This document shows, piece after piece, positions 43,147-52,315 of a stretch of DNA of 64,000 nt. The stretch lies in contig NZ_CP120997.1 of NCBI RefSeq assembly GCF_030719295.1, forward strand, positions 744,001-808,000. The letters are read 5' to 3'. How positions within the stretch are numbered: position 1 is the stretch's first letter; every line of letters begins with the position of its first letter. Below the pieces are notes generated by a model. That model saw nothing but the letters and a program-made list of their open reading frames with translations. It was not told where the DNA came from and ran no database searches. The translations under genes were made by a program, and so were the position numbers. This DNA is from Streptomyces sp. Mut1 (lineage in GTDB: Bacteria; Actinomycetota; Actinomycetes; Streptomycetales; Streptomycetaceae).

Positions 43147-43809
43147 TCAGTCGGCGACCGGCACCGTTCCCGCTTCCGGCTCGGCGGCCGCCGTGGAGTG
43201 CGCGGCGGCGGCCTTCTTGGCACGGTTCTTCAGGACCAGCATCGAGGCCAGCCCGATCAGCACCGCGATGCCCAGGCCCAGGTAGGAGAACCGCTTGAGC
43301 CAGGCCTCGGCGACGACGCCCACGGAGTAGATGACGGCCGTGGTGCCGCCGGCCCAGGCGATGCCGCCGAGGACGTTGGCGGTCAGGAACTTCCAGTACG
43401 GCATGTGCAGGACACCGGCCAGCGGACCGGCGAAGATGCGCAGCAGGGCGACGAAGCGTCCGAAGAACACGGCCCACATGCCCCACTTCTGGAACGAGCG
43501 CTCCGCCAGGGCGATCTGGCTCTCGCCGAAGTGCCGGGGGAACTTCCCGCCGAGCCAGGCCAGCAGTGGTCTCCCGCCCTTGCGGCCGATGGCGTAGCCG
43601 ATCGAGTCGCCGATGACGGCCCCGGCCGTGGCGCAGGCACCCAGGATCCAGGGGTTGATGCCGTCGTGGCTCGCGGCCAGCAGCGCCGCGCTGATCAGGA
43701 CGATCTCACCGGGCAGCGGGATGCCCAGGCTCTCCAGCCCGATGACGACGCCCACCAGGAGGTAGACGCTGATCGCGGGGACGGTCTCCAGCCATTCCTG
43801 GATGTGCAA
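43147..43809 (-). CDS. DedA family membrane protein (220 aa)
   Basis: DedA/VTT-domain protein with PLPGEIVLISAALLAA, the glycine motif GDSIGYAIGRKGGRPLL, FFGRFVALLRIFAGPLAGVL and four to six hydrophobic segments. DedA proteins flip undecaprenyl phosphate or phosphatidylethanolamine-type lipids. TTG 43809 is chosen because GGAGG lies about 8 bases upstream. Another VTT protein and undecaprenyl-diphosphatase are encoded at 49431-51203, so lipid-carrier recycling recurs in this region. Confidence 0.92.
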   Translation of the reverse strand: MHIQEWLETVPAISVYLLVGVVIGLESLGIPLPGEIVLISAALLAASHDGINPWILGACATAGAVIGDSIGYAIGRKGGRPLLAWLGGKFPRHFGESQIALAERSFQKWGMWAVFFGRFVALLRIFAGPLAGVLHMPYWKFLTANVLGGIAWAGGTTAVIYSVGVVAEAWLKRFSYLGLGIAVLIGLASMLVLKNRAKKAAAAHSTAAAEPEAGTVPVAD

Positions 43810-43905
43810 CGCCGGTTCCTCCGTAGTGATGTCCTGTCGCCCGCCGGACAACTCATCGGCGCACCGCGGAAAGCCTACCCGGCGCCTCATGGGGGCGGAC
43901 AGCGC

Positions 43906-43946
43906 GAAGGGCCGCCCCGCCCCTGCCGGGTGCGCGGCGGCCCTTC
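43906..43946 (-). terminator. Stem-loop after the thioesterase gene
   Basis: Perfect 11-base arms GAAGGGCCGCC/GGCGGCCCTTC with a 19-base loop, 15 bases downstream of the thioesterase stop on the minus strand. Confidence 0.7.
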
Positions 43947-43960
43947 GGCCCGTACGGGGG

Positions 43961-44413
43961 TCAGGAGTTCGGGCGCAGCGTCCAGACGACGGTCATCTCA
44001 CCGGTCACGGCGCCGTCCGCGCGCCGGATCTGTACGGACACCGGGAACTCGGGGCGCTCGCCGGCGTCGAGTTCGGCGACGACCTCGGCGGCGGGGCGGC
44101 CGAGGGTGGCGGTCGCGGTGACCTCGCCCATGGCCAGCTTCTTGTAGCCGATCTCGGCGCTCACCGCGAGCGGCACGGCCCGCGTCAGCTGGTCGCCGAA
44201 GGCGGCGATGACGATGGCGCCGCTCGCCGACTCCGCCAGCGTGAACATCGCTCCGGCGTGCGGGCCGCCGACGTGGTTGTGGTAGTCGGCCTGGTCCGGC
44301 ATGCGGACCACCGCACGGTCCGCGGTGGACTCCAGGAATTCGAGGTTGAGGGTCCGGACCATGGGGACGGTGGCGGCGAGCATCTCGCCCGCGGTCATCT
44401 GTTCAGCGCTCAT
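43961..44413 (-). CDS. Hotdog-fold thioesterase, PaaI/DUF4442-type (150 aa)
   Basis: Hotdog-fold acyl-CoA thioesterase-like protein with YHNHVGGPHAGAMFTLAES, the usual catalytic loop with His and Asp/Glu around it, and VSVQIRRADGAVTGEM near the end. ATG 44413 is used; ATG 44431 is possible but lies in the middle of a perfect palindrome. Acyl substrate unknown. Confidence 0.88.
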   Translation of the reverse strand: MSAEQMTAGEMLAATVPMVRTLNLEFLESTADRAVVRMPDQADYHNHVGGPHAGAMFTLAESASGAIVIAAFGDQLTRAVPLAVSAEIGYKKLAMGEVTATATLGRPAAEVVAELDAGERPEFPVSVQIRRADGAVTGEMTVVWTLRPNS

Positions 44414-44424
44414 GCGCGAGATGT

Positions 44425-44436
44425 TACTCATGAGTA
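44425..44436. promoter_or_regulatory. Palindrome TACTCATGAGTA upstream of the thioesterase gene
   Basis: Perfect 12-base palindrome, 12 bases before ATG 44413 on the minus strand and at the position where a promoter is expected. It has the look of a TetR/AcrR-type operator of fatty-acid regulons. Confidence 0.45.
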
Positions 44437-44530
44437 GAAGACTTTGGCCATGCCCCGGCGGCGCAGCGGTCGCACGCGTCTTCACCGTTCGCACACGGGG
44501 GCGGGCGTAGCACCCCCGGCACGGCACCTC

Positions 44531-44536
44531 TATCGT
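44531..44536 (+). promoter_or_regulatory. -10 box (TATCGT) for the repeat-rich membrane protein gene, leaderless
   Basis: TATCGT ends 8 bases before ATG 44545 with no ribosome binding site. Confidence 0.5.
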
Positions 44537-44544
44537 TACTCGCC

Positions 44545-45618
44545 ATGTGGCCAGGACAGCAGCCGCCCGGGGGCGAGCAGAACCCGCAGGACCAGAACCA
44601 GAACCCGTACCAGCAGCCGGGGTACCAGCAGCCGAATCCCTATCAGCAGCCGGGATATCAGCAGCCGGGCCCCGAGCAGCAGCCGGGTTACGGATATCCG
44701 CAGCAGGGCGGACCGGGGGGCTACGGCCAGCCCAACCCGTACCAGCAGCCGACCGTTCCGCAGTACGCGGTGTCCGGTCCCGGCGCACCGCAGCCCGGCA
44801 ACGACAAGAAGAAGACGACCCTGGTGGCCATCATCGCGGCGACCGCCGTCGTGGTGGCCGCGGCCGTCACCGGTGTCGTGGTGCTGAACAAGGACGACGA
44901 CAAGGACGGCAAGAACGTCGCCGACGGCAAGAAGTCGTCCGCGCCGGCCAAGCCGTCCGACTCCGCCTCCTCGCCCGTGGCGAACCCGCGCGGCGACGAC
45001 GCGGAGGCCAAGCCGCAGATCGCGGGCTGGAAGGTCGTGACGAACCCCAAGTGGGGCACCCAGTTCGACGTGCCCGGCGACTGGGAGGTGTCCGCCCCCG
45101 GCATCCTCTCGTACTTCGAGGACGAGGAGAAGGGCGACGGCTCGCCGCTCATCGGGTTCACCGGGTCGGCGGACCTCAAGCGGGAATGGTGCACCGAGGA
45201 CGACGACAAGGACGGCACCGAGGACAAGTACAGCCTGGCCGGCACCGGCACCCGGGGCGCGGAGGGCGCCAAGGACGCCGATGTGAACGCCCGTAACGAG
45301 GCGGGCACCTGGGCGTGGGGGGCGTTCGCTCAGCACATGCCGAAGAAGACCATCAAGATCAGCAAGGCCAAGCAGTACACGACCAAGTCGGGGCTCACGG
45401 GAAGCCTGGTCACCGCCACCGCGCCCAACGTCACCAAGAAGACGAAGTGCACCAGCGACGGCAAGACGTACGCGTTCACCTTCAAGAACAGCGCCGGCGC
45501 GTTCTCCTCCTGGGTGCTGTACGCCGCCGCCGGGGTCGATGACGAGGTGCCGGAGGCGACGGTCCAGAAGATCCTGAGCACGGTGCGCCTGGTGGAGATC
45601 ACCGAAACCGATTCCTGA
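44545..45618 (+). CDS. Single-pass membrane protein with Gln/Pro/Tyr-rich repeats (357 aa)
   Basis: Residues 1-85 are made of repeats of YQQPGYQQPNP type, followed by a membrane helix (about residues 93-113, LVAIIAATAVVVAAAVTGVV), a Lys/Asp/Ser-rich linker, and an extracellular domain of about 200 residues with two Cys (EWCTEDDDKDG and KCTSDGKTYAF). Streptomyces has many proteins of this plan; function unknown. It begins with a -10 box close to the start codon. Next gene is an MFS transporter 51 bases on. Confidence 0.85.
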   Translation: MWPGQQPPGGEQNPQDQNQNPYQQPGYQQPNPYQQPGYQQPGPEQQPGYGYPQQGGPGGYGQPNPYQQPTVPQYAVSGPGAPQPGNDKKKTTLVAIIAATAVVVAAAVTGVVVLNKDDDKDGKNVADGKKSSAPAKPSDSASSPVANPRGDDAEAKPQIAGWKVVTNPKWGTQFDVPGDWEVSAPGILSYFEDEEKGDGSPLIGFTGSADLKREWCTEDDDKDGTEDKYSLAGTGTRGAEGAKDADVNARNEAGTWAWGAFAQHMPKKTIKISKAKQYTTKSGLTGSLVTATAPNVTKKTKCTSDGKTYAFTFKNSAGAFSSWVLYAAAGVDDEVPEATVQKILSTVRLVEITETDS

Positions 45619-45669
45619 CCTGGCGGAAACGCATTTGCGCAACCGGGGCGCGGCCGCGATAGTCCCTGA

Positions 45670-46983
45670 GTGACCGACGCAGCCGCCCCCGTACCCCCCT
45701 CCGCTCGTCCCGCCCCCGCGGGCCGCAATTACCGGCTGCTGACCGCCGCTTCGATCATCACGGGCCTGGGTACCCACGGCGCGCTGATCGCGGCGGCGTT
45801 CGCGGTTCTGCAGGGCGGCGGCGACGGCGGCGACGTGGGTCTCGTGGCGGCGGCCAGGACGGTTCCGCTGGTCCTCTTCCTGTTGATCGGCGGGGCCATC
45901 GCGGACCGGCTGCCGCGCCACCGGGTGATGGTCGCGGCCAACACCCTCAACTGTGTCTCGCAGGGCCTCTTCGCCCTGCTGGTCCTGGCCGGCGACCCCC
46001 AGCTGTGGCAGATGATGGTGCTCACCGCGCTGTGCGGCACCGGGCAGGCGTTCTTCGGCCCGGCGGCCGAGGGCATGCTGATGTCGAGCGTCAGCGGTGA
46101 GCAGGCGAGCCGCGCCTTCGCCCTGTTCCGGATGTCCACCCAGGGCGCGGCCATCGGCGGCGCGGCTCTCGGCGGCGCGATGATCGCGGCGATGGACCCG
46201 GGCTGGGTACTCGCCGTGGACGCCGCCGCCTTCGCGGTGGCCGGAGCCCTGCGCGCCTTCCTCGACGTCAGCCACATCCCGCCGCGGGAGCCCGGGGGCG
46301 GGCTGCTCGCGGACCTGCGGGACGGCTGGCAGGAGTTCACCGGCCGGCCGTGGCTCTGGGCCATCGTGGCCCAGTTCTCCGTGGTCGTCGCCGCCGTCGG
46401 GGCCGCCGAGGCGGTCTACGGGCCGCTGGTCGCCCGCGACTCACTGGGCGGCGCCCGGCCCTGGGGCTTCGCGCTGGCCGCGTTCGGTGCCGGCAACCTG
46501 GCCGGGGCGCTGCTGATGACGCGGTGGAAGCCGCGCCGGCTGCTGCTGGCCGGGACCCTCTGCGTCTTCCCGCTGGCCCTGCCGTCGGCCGGGCTCGCCG
46601 TGCCGCTGTCCGCGGGCTGGCTCTGCGTGGTGATGTTCGTCAGCGGTACGGCGATCGAGGTGTTCGGCGTCTCCTGGATGACGGCCATGCACCAGGAGAT
46701 CCCGGAGGAGAAGCTCTCCCGCGTCTCGGCCTACGACTGGTTCGGCTCGGTGGCCATGGTGCCGGTCGCCACCGCGCTGGCCGGCCCCGTCGAGTCACTG
46801 GTCGGACGCGGCCAGGCACTGTGGGGGTGCGCGGGCCTGGTCGTCCTGGTCACGGCCGCGGTGCTGTTCGTGCCGGACGTACGGAACCTGACCCGGCGGA
46901 CCGTGTCCGTCGAGGTGGCCGCCGCACCGGTCGTGCCGCCCGCGTCAGCCGAGGCTGAAGGCCCCGTCGGGCGGCTCGGGTGA
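45670..46983 (+). CDS. MFS transporter, DHA3-like (437 aa)
   Basis: About twelve hydrophobic helices with MFS-type GGAIADRLPRHRVMVAAN between helices 2 and 3 and a long second half. Such carriers export drugs or siderophores. GTG 45670 is the start. The last 39 bases overlap the end of the convergent spermidine-synthase-like gene. No regulator lies next to it. Confidence 0.92.
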   Translation: MTDAAAPVPPSARPAPAGRNYRLLTAASIITGLGTHGALIAAAFAVLQGGGDGGDVGLVAAARTVPLVLFLLIGGAIADRLPRHRVMVAANTLNCVSQGLFALLVLAGDPQLWQMMVLTALCGTGQAFFGPAAEGMLMSSVSGEQASRAFALFRMSTQGAAIGGAALGGAMIAAMDPGWVLAVDAAAFAVAGALRAFLDVSHIPPREPGGGLLADLRDGWQEFTGRPWLWAIVAQFSVVVAAVGAAEAVYGPLVARDSLGGARPWGFALAAFGAGNLAGALLMTRWKPRRLLLAGTLCVFPLALPSAGLAVPLSAGWLCVVMFVSGTAIEVFGVSWMTAMHQEIPEEKLSRVSAYDWFGSVAMVPVATALAGPVESLVGRGQALWGCAGLVVLVTAAVLFVPDVRNLTRRTVSVEVAAAPVVPPASAEAEGPVGRLG

Positions 46984-47790
46984 GGCGACCGCCTCCTCGT
47001 CACCGACCGGCCGGGCGCCCTTGACGAACGCGGCCAGCGCGTCGCCGTACTCCACCCGCGCCGCGAACGCGTCGGCCGCGCAGCGGCGGGTCAGCGCCGC
47101 CGTGTCGAACGGGGAGCGGGAGGCGACGAGCACCACGTTGCCGAAGCGCCGGCCGCGCAGCACGCCCGGCTCCGCGATCAGCGCCAGCTCACCGAAGACG
47201 GTCGCGAAGGTGGCCAGCTGCGAGCGCAGGAAGCCGAACGGCGGTCCGTCGGCGAGATTGGCGGCGTAGATCCCGTCCGGGCGCAGCGCTCGCGCCGCCG
47301 CCCCGGCGTACGGGACGGAGGTGAGGTGGGCGGGCACCCGTGAGCCGCCGAACACGTCCGCGACCAGAAGGTCCAGCGAGCCGGGGGCGGTCGCCTCCAG
47401 CCGGGCGCGGGCGTCCGCCGCGTGAACGGTGATGCCGCTGCGGTCCGGCAGCGGCAGGTGCTCGGCGACGAGGGCGATCAGCCGCCGGTCCGCGTCCGCG
47501 ACCTCCTGCCGGGAGCCGGGCCGGGTGGCGGCGACATAGCGGGGCAGCGTGAGGCCGCCCCCGCCGAGGTGCAGGACGTCCAGCGGCTCGCCCGGCCGGG
47601 CCGCGCAGTCCACGACGTGGCCGAGGCGCCGGGCGTACTCGAATTCCAGGTGCTCGGGCGCGTCGAGGTCCACGTACGACTGCGGTGCGCCGTCGACCGT
47701 GAGCAGCCAGGCCCGTTCCCGGTCCACGTCAGGGAGCAGTCGGGCGGTGCCGTGGTCCACGTCGCGGATGACGGGTATCGACTCGTTCAC
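46945..47790 (-). CDS. Spermidine-synthase-like methyltransferase-fold protein (281 aa)
   Basis: Spermidine synthase fold: VLHLGGGGLTLPRYVA (motif I), VADADRRLIALV (the motif II acidic site, with the usual EID replaced by VADAD), HAADARARLE and LDLLVADVFGGSRVP. The catalytic aspartates of true spermidine synthases are only partly kept, and many actinobacterial members lack polyamine activity, so the substrate is uncertain. Starts with GTG 47790, preceded by GGGGGA. Followed in the same direction by tuf3 across a terminator, so it is not in that operon. Confidence 0.85.
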   Translation of the reverse strand: MNESIPVIRDVDHGTARLLPDVDRERAWLLTVDGAPQSYVDLDAPEHLEFEYARRLGHVVDCAARPGEPLDVLHLGGGGLTLPRYVAATRPGSRQEVADADRRLIALVAEHLPLPDRSGITVHAADARARLEATAPGSLDLLVADVFGGSRVPAHLTSVPYAGAAARALRPDGIYAANLADGPPFGFLRSQLATFATVFGELALIAEPGVLRGRRFGNVVLVASRSPFDTAALTRRCAADAFAARVEYGDALAAFVKGARPVGDEEAVASPEPPDGAFSLG

Positions 47791-47833
47791 TCCCCCATTG
47801 TGCGGGCCGCGGCCGGCCGCCCCGTACGCGGGC

Positions 47834-47869
47834 GGGCCCGCCTCCCCCGGTTCCGGGCGAGGCGGGCCC
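47834..47869 (-). terminator. Stem-loop after tuf3
   Basis: Perfect 11-base arms GGGCCCGCCTC/GAGGCGGGCCC with a 14-base loop, 17 bases past the tuf3 stop on the minus strand. Confidence 0.75.
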
Positions 47870-47885
47870 CGAACGCCCGTACGGC

Positions 47886-49055
<1,170 letters not shown>

Positions 49056-49105
49056 GGTTCGTTCCTTGGATGCGAAGCGTGACGTGAGGACCCCGGGGCC
49101 CGGCC

Positions 49106-49148
49106 GACCCTCCCCTTGCGGGGTCCGCCGGACAGTCGGGGGAGGGTC
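49106..49148 (-). other. Hairpin in the tuf3 leader region
   Basis: Perfect 10-base arms GACCCTCCCC/GGGGAGGGTC with a 23-base loop, overlapping the stop codon of the small ORF and ending 50 bases before tuf3. It could be a terminator or an attenuator between the two. Confidence 0.5.
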
Positions 49149-49281
49149 AGCTTCGGGCGCCGCCGTAGGGCGCCGCGGCAGCGGTGAGCGCTGCGGCGAC
49201 TGCGACTGCGAAGGTGTTCACGGCAGCCTTCGGCGCGTCCGCGACTGCGGACCGCGCTGCGAGGAAGGTGTACCGGAACAT
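49147..49281 (-). CDS. Small hydrophobic ORF upstream of tuf3 (44 aa)
   Basis: ATG 49281 with GGAG about 11 bases upstream opens a 44-codon frame, starting [17 protein letters not shown] and continuing as a long Ala/Val-rich segment ([17 protein letters not shown]). It runs in the same direction as tuf3 and ends at a hairpin 92 bases before it. It could be a genuine small protein or a leader peptide. Not recognised. Confidence 0.4.
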   Translation of the reverse strand: MFRYTFLAARSAVADAPKAAVNTFAVAVAAALTAAAAPYGGARS

Positions 49282-49418
49282 GGCCCGATCATCTCCGACG
49301 GCCCGCCGGCCCGTCGAGCGAATTACGTCGGGGGCCAGGGGTATTGGCGGTCCGGGGGCGACCAGCGCGCCGGGCGGTGTCCGGTGACGCATTACGGCGA
49401 TCACACACGTATGTCGGT

Positions 49419-49424
49419 TACTCT
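49419..49424 (+). promoter_or_regulatory. -10 box (TACTCT) for the VTT protein gene, leaderless
   Basis: TACTCT ends 6 bases before ATG 49431; no ribosome binding site is visible. Confidence 0.4.
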
Positions 49425-49430
49425 CCCCGA

Positions 49431-50147
49431 ATGCTCGACCCCGTCCCCCGCCCCGCCCCCGGTCTCACCGTGCGCTGTACACGGGTGCTGCTCTCGCCGT
49501 GGTCCCGGCTCTCGCTGCTCGTCGCGGTGCTGCTGGCCGCCACGACGGTGATGCTGCTCATGGAGCCGCAACGGCTGCTGATGTCCGGCCCGCCCGCGCG
49601 GCTGAGCGGTGGCGCCGCGACGGTCGCGCTCTTCGGACTCGCGTACGGCGTCTGCACGGTGGCCTTCGCGCCCCGGCCGCTGCTCAACCTCGCGGCGGGC
49701 GCGCTGTTCGGCTCGCAGGCCGGTCTCGCGGCCGCGCTCGCGGGCACCGTGCTGGGCGCGGGAATCTCCTTCATGCTGGGCCGGGTGCTGGGCCAGGACG
49801 CGCTGCGCACGCTGGTGCGCGGACGCTGGCTGCGGGCGGCGGACGGGCAGCTGAGCCGGCACGGCTTCCGTTCGATGCTGGCGCTGCGCCTCTTCCCCGG
49901 GGTGCCGTTCGCCGCCGCCAACTACTGTGCCGCCGTCTCCCGCATGGGCTATCCGCCGTTCCTGGTGGCCACCGGTCTTGGCTCGATCCCGAACACGGCC
50001 GCGTACGTCGTGGCGGGCAGCGAGGCCTCCTCGCCCACCTCGCCCGCGTTCCTCGTGGCGATGGGATTCATCGTGCTGACGGGGGCCGGCGCGGCCGTGA
50101 TCGCGTGGCGCCGCCGTCACCGCCCGGGGCGCCGGCGCCGGCCGTGA
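49431..50147 (+). CDS. TVP38/TMEM64 (VTT) family membrane protein (238 aa)
   Basis: VTT-domain protein with GALFGSQAGLAAALAGTVLG, the RxFPGVPFAAANYCAAVSRM motif and GLGSIPNTAAYVVAG. About five or six hydrophobic segments. The family moves lipids between membrane leaflets or organizes membranes. ATG 49431 has a -10 box 6 bases upstream. The next gene on the same strand, 183 bases on, encodes undecaprenyl-diphosphatase. Confidence 0.9.
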   Translation: MLDPVPRPAPGLTVRCTRVLLSPWSRLSLLVAVLLAATTVMLLMEPQRLLMSGPPARLSGGAATVALFGLAYGVCTVAFAPRPLLNLAAGALFGSQAGLAAALAGTVLGAGISFMLGRVLGQDALRTLVRGRWLRAADGQLSRHGFRSMLALRLFPGVPFAAANYCAAVSRMGYPPFLVATGLGSIPNTAAYVVAGSEASSPTSPAFLVAMGFIVLTGAGAAVIAWRRRHRPGRRRRP

Positions 50148-50330
50148 GGGCCCCCGCGACGGGCCTGGCCGCGCGGGGGGTGTCGTCGGCTGTTCACCCG
50201 GGGGCGATACGCTGCCCGCGACCGACAGACGAAGCGGGGCCCGGCGCGGCCCTGTCCTCGCACGACCGCAATCCGCCCGCCGCCGACGCCGTCGGCCGCC
50301 GCACGAGCACCCCGGGATGGCCGACGCCCC

Positions 50331-51203
50331 ATGAGCTGGTTCGAATCATTCGTCCTCGGCCTCGTACAGGGACTGACCGAGTTCCTGCCGATCTCCTCCA
50401 GCGCCCATCTGCGGCTCACCGCGGCGTTCGCCGGCTGGCACGACCCGGGTGCGGCGTTCACCGCGATCACCCAGATCGGGACGGAGGCCGCGGTCCTCAT
50501 CTACTTCCGCAAGGACATCGTCCGGATCGTCTCGGCGTGGTTCAGGTCGCTGACGAACCGTTCGATGCGCGGGGACCACGACGCGCAGATGGGCTGGCTC
50601 GTCATCGTCGGTTCCATCCCCATCGGCGTGCTCGGTGTGACGTTCAAGGACCAGATCGAGGGCCCGTTCCGCGATCTGCGGCTGATCGCCACCACGCTGA
50701 TCGTCATGGGCATCGTCCTCGGCGTCGCGGACCGGCTGGCCGCCCGGGACGAGACGGGCGGCAAGCACCGCGCCATCAAGCAGCGCAAGACCCTGAAGGA
50801 ACTGGGCGTCAAGGACGGCCTGATCTACGGCTTCTGCCAGGCCATGGCCCTGGTCCCGGGCGTCTCCCGCTCCGGCGCCACGATCAGCGGCGGTCTGCTG
50901 ATGGGCTACACCCGTGAGGCGGCGGCGCGTTACTCGTTCCTGCTCGCCGTCCCGGCGGTGCTCGCCTCGGGCGTCTTCGAGCTGAAGGACGCGGGCGAGG
51001 GCCATGTCTCGTGGGGCCCGACCATCTTCGCGACCTTCATCGCGTTCGGTGTCGGGTACGCGGTCATCGCGTGGTTCATGAAGTTCATCACCACCAAGAG
51101 CTTCATGCCCTTCGTCATCTACCGGATCATCCTGGGCGTGCTGCTCTTCGCCCTGATCGGCGCCGGGGCGCTGAGCCCGCACGCCGGCGAGTCGGCGGGC
51201 TGA
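50331..51203 (+). CDS. uppP: Undecaprenyl-diphosphatase (290 aa)
   Basis: BacA/UppP family membrane phosphatase that recycles undecaprenyl pyrophosphate for cell wall synthesis and confers some bacitracin resistance. GLTEFLPISSSAHLRL (residues about 14-29) and PGVSRSGATISGGLLMG give the two active-site motifs (PGxSRSxxT). Six to eight hydrophobic helices. A strong hairpin follows. Confidence 0.95.
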   Translation: MSWFESFVLGLVQGLTEFLPISSSAHLRLTAAFAGWHDPGAAFTAITQIGTEAAVLIYFRKDIVRIVSAWFRSLTNRSMRGDHDAQMGWLVIVGSIPIGVLGVTFKDQIEGPFRDLRLIATTLIVMGIVLGVADRLAARDETGGKHRAIKQRKTLKELGVKDGLIYGFCQAMALVPGVSRSGATISGGLLMGYTREAAARYSFLLAVPAVLASGVFELKDAGEGHVSWGPTIFATFIAFGVGYAVIAWFMKFITTKSFMPFVIYRIILGVLLFALIGAGALSPHAGESAG

Positions 51204-51217
51204 GCGGACGCCGATGT

Positions 51218-51243
51218 CCCGACACCATGAGCCAGGTGTCGGG
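51218..51243 (+). terminator. Stem-loop after uppP
   Basis: Nine-base arms CCCGACACC/GGTGTCGGG with an 8-base loop, 15 bases after the uppP stop; a second small CTGTC/GACAG hairpin follows. Confidence 0.75.
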
Positions 51244-51308
51244 GCAGCGGCCCCGGGGTCTGTCGGGACAGTGGGGGCTGGTCTCCGGTCCGGGCCGTGG
51301 ACCGGTGC

Positions 51309-51797
51309 TCAGCGAGGTCCAAGTCCTGTTCGTCCGTCGAGCAGTTCGCGGGCGATGTCCAGATGCCCGGCGTGACGGGCGGTCTCTTCGATGACATGCA
51401 TGATGATCCCGCGCAGCTCGGCCAATTCGTCTCCCAGTGGTTCGGGATGGCGGCCCGCCGGGGCTGCGGACAACGGTGTGCGGGCGATCACGGCGTCGGA
51501 ACGGCGGCACTGGTCTTCGTAGAAGGCGAAAACCACCTGCGGCTCTCGTGGTGTCGTCAGGGGGGCATGTTCATCGGGCCATGGCAACGGCTCGGCTGCT
51601 CCGGTGACGATCTCCTGGAACCAGTACCTCTCGGCATGTCCCAGGTGTTCCATGAGTCCGAGGGGTGTCCAGCCGGAGGGCAGAACCGACGTGGTCAGTG
51701 CCTGTGTGTCAAGCCCGTCGACGATGGCCAGCACGCCGGCTCGCTGTGCCGCGAGGAACGCCGACAGAGTCTTCTTTTCCGCGCCGTCCGAGTTCAT
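51309..51797 (-). CDS. DinB/DUF664 family protein (162 aa)
   Basis: Four-helix DinB fold; metal-ligand His residues are in MEHLGHAERYW (residues about 50-60) and ETARHAGHLDIARE (about 137-150), the usual three-His site. Actinobacterial DinB proteins include mycothiol-dependent transferases; substrate unknown here. Standing alone and converging with uppP. Confidence 0.9.
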   Translation of the reverse strand: MNSDGAEKKTLSAFLAAQRAGVLAIVDGLDTQALTTSVLPSGWTPLGLMEHLGHAERYWFQEIVTGAAEPLPWPDEHAPLTTPREPQVVFAFYEDQCRRSDAVIARTPLSAAPAGRHPEPLGDELAELRGIIMHVIEETARHAGHLDIARELLDGRTGLGPR

Positions 51798-51959
51798 GGG
51801 CGCATGGTTGCAGCAGCCACTGACAACCGCGGCAGCAGCCGGCGCACTGCGCGACGACGGAAGGTCGTGGCCACTCCGCGTGCGCGGTCCTGAGTCCGTC
51901 GATGGCCCTGCCGCCCGGTGCCCATGGGGGCGGGGCGGCAGGGCCGTGCCGCGCGGCTC

Positions 51960-52109
51960 TCAGTCGGTCTCGGCGAACGGCGGAAGGTCGGGCTCGACGA
52001 ACAGGCCCTGGTAGCGCGGTGCCGGTACGGCCTCCGCACCGCCCTGGGCGTCGGCCGCCGCGCTGTCGTCCGAGCGCCGTTGAACCTGACGCGGCGGGGT
52101 ATCAGCCAT
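51960..52109 (-). CDS. Small acidic protein of 49 aa
   Basis: ATG 52109 has an excellent ribosome binding site (AGGAG, 8 bases upstream). The frame reads MADTPPRQVQRRSDDSAA, an Ala/Gly/Glu middle, then PRYQGLFVEPDLPPFAETD at the C-terminus. It is hydrophilic, with no signal peptide and no Cys. Its C-terminal Tyr/Phe/acidic pattern is more defined than the rest and may be the functional part; modified-peptide precursors can look like this, but no modifying enzyme lies nearby. Not recognised, and short enough to be missed in most annotation. Confidence 0.65.
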   Translation of the reverse strand: MADTPPRQVQRRSDDSAAADAQGGAEAVPAPRYQGLFVEPDLPPFAETD

Positions 52110-52315
52110 CGAGTCTCCTGTTGCATCTCAGTCGGTGTGGGAGGCCCCCGGGCCGCCGGTCCGGGGACCGTGGCTGCGGGGGCGCGGCGCCGTCCCGGTC
52201 CCACGGACGCGCCGGGGCACCGGTTTTGACGGGGCCCGCAGAGACTATCCGCTGCTCCCGGTCCGGCGGTCGCCGCCGTCGCCGTGGGCGCCCGCGCATT
52301 CGCCTCCCCGGCCGA

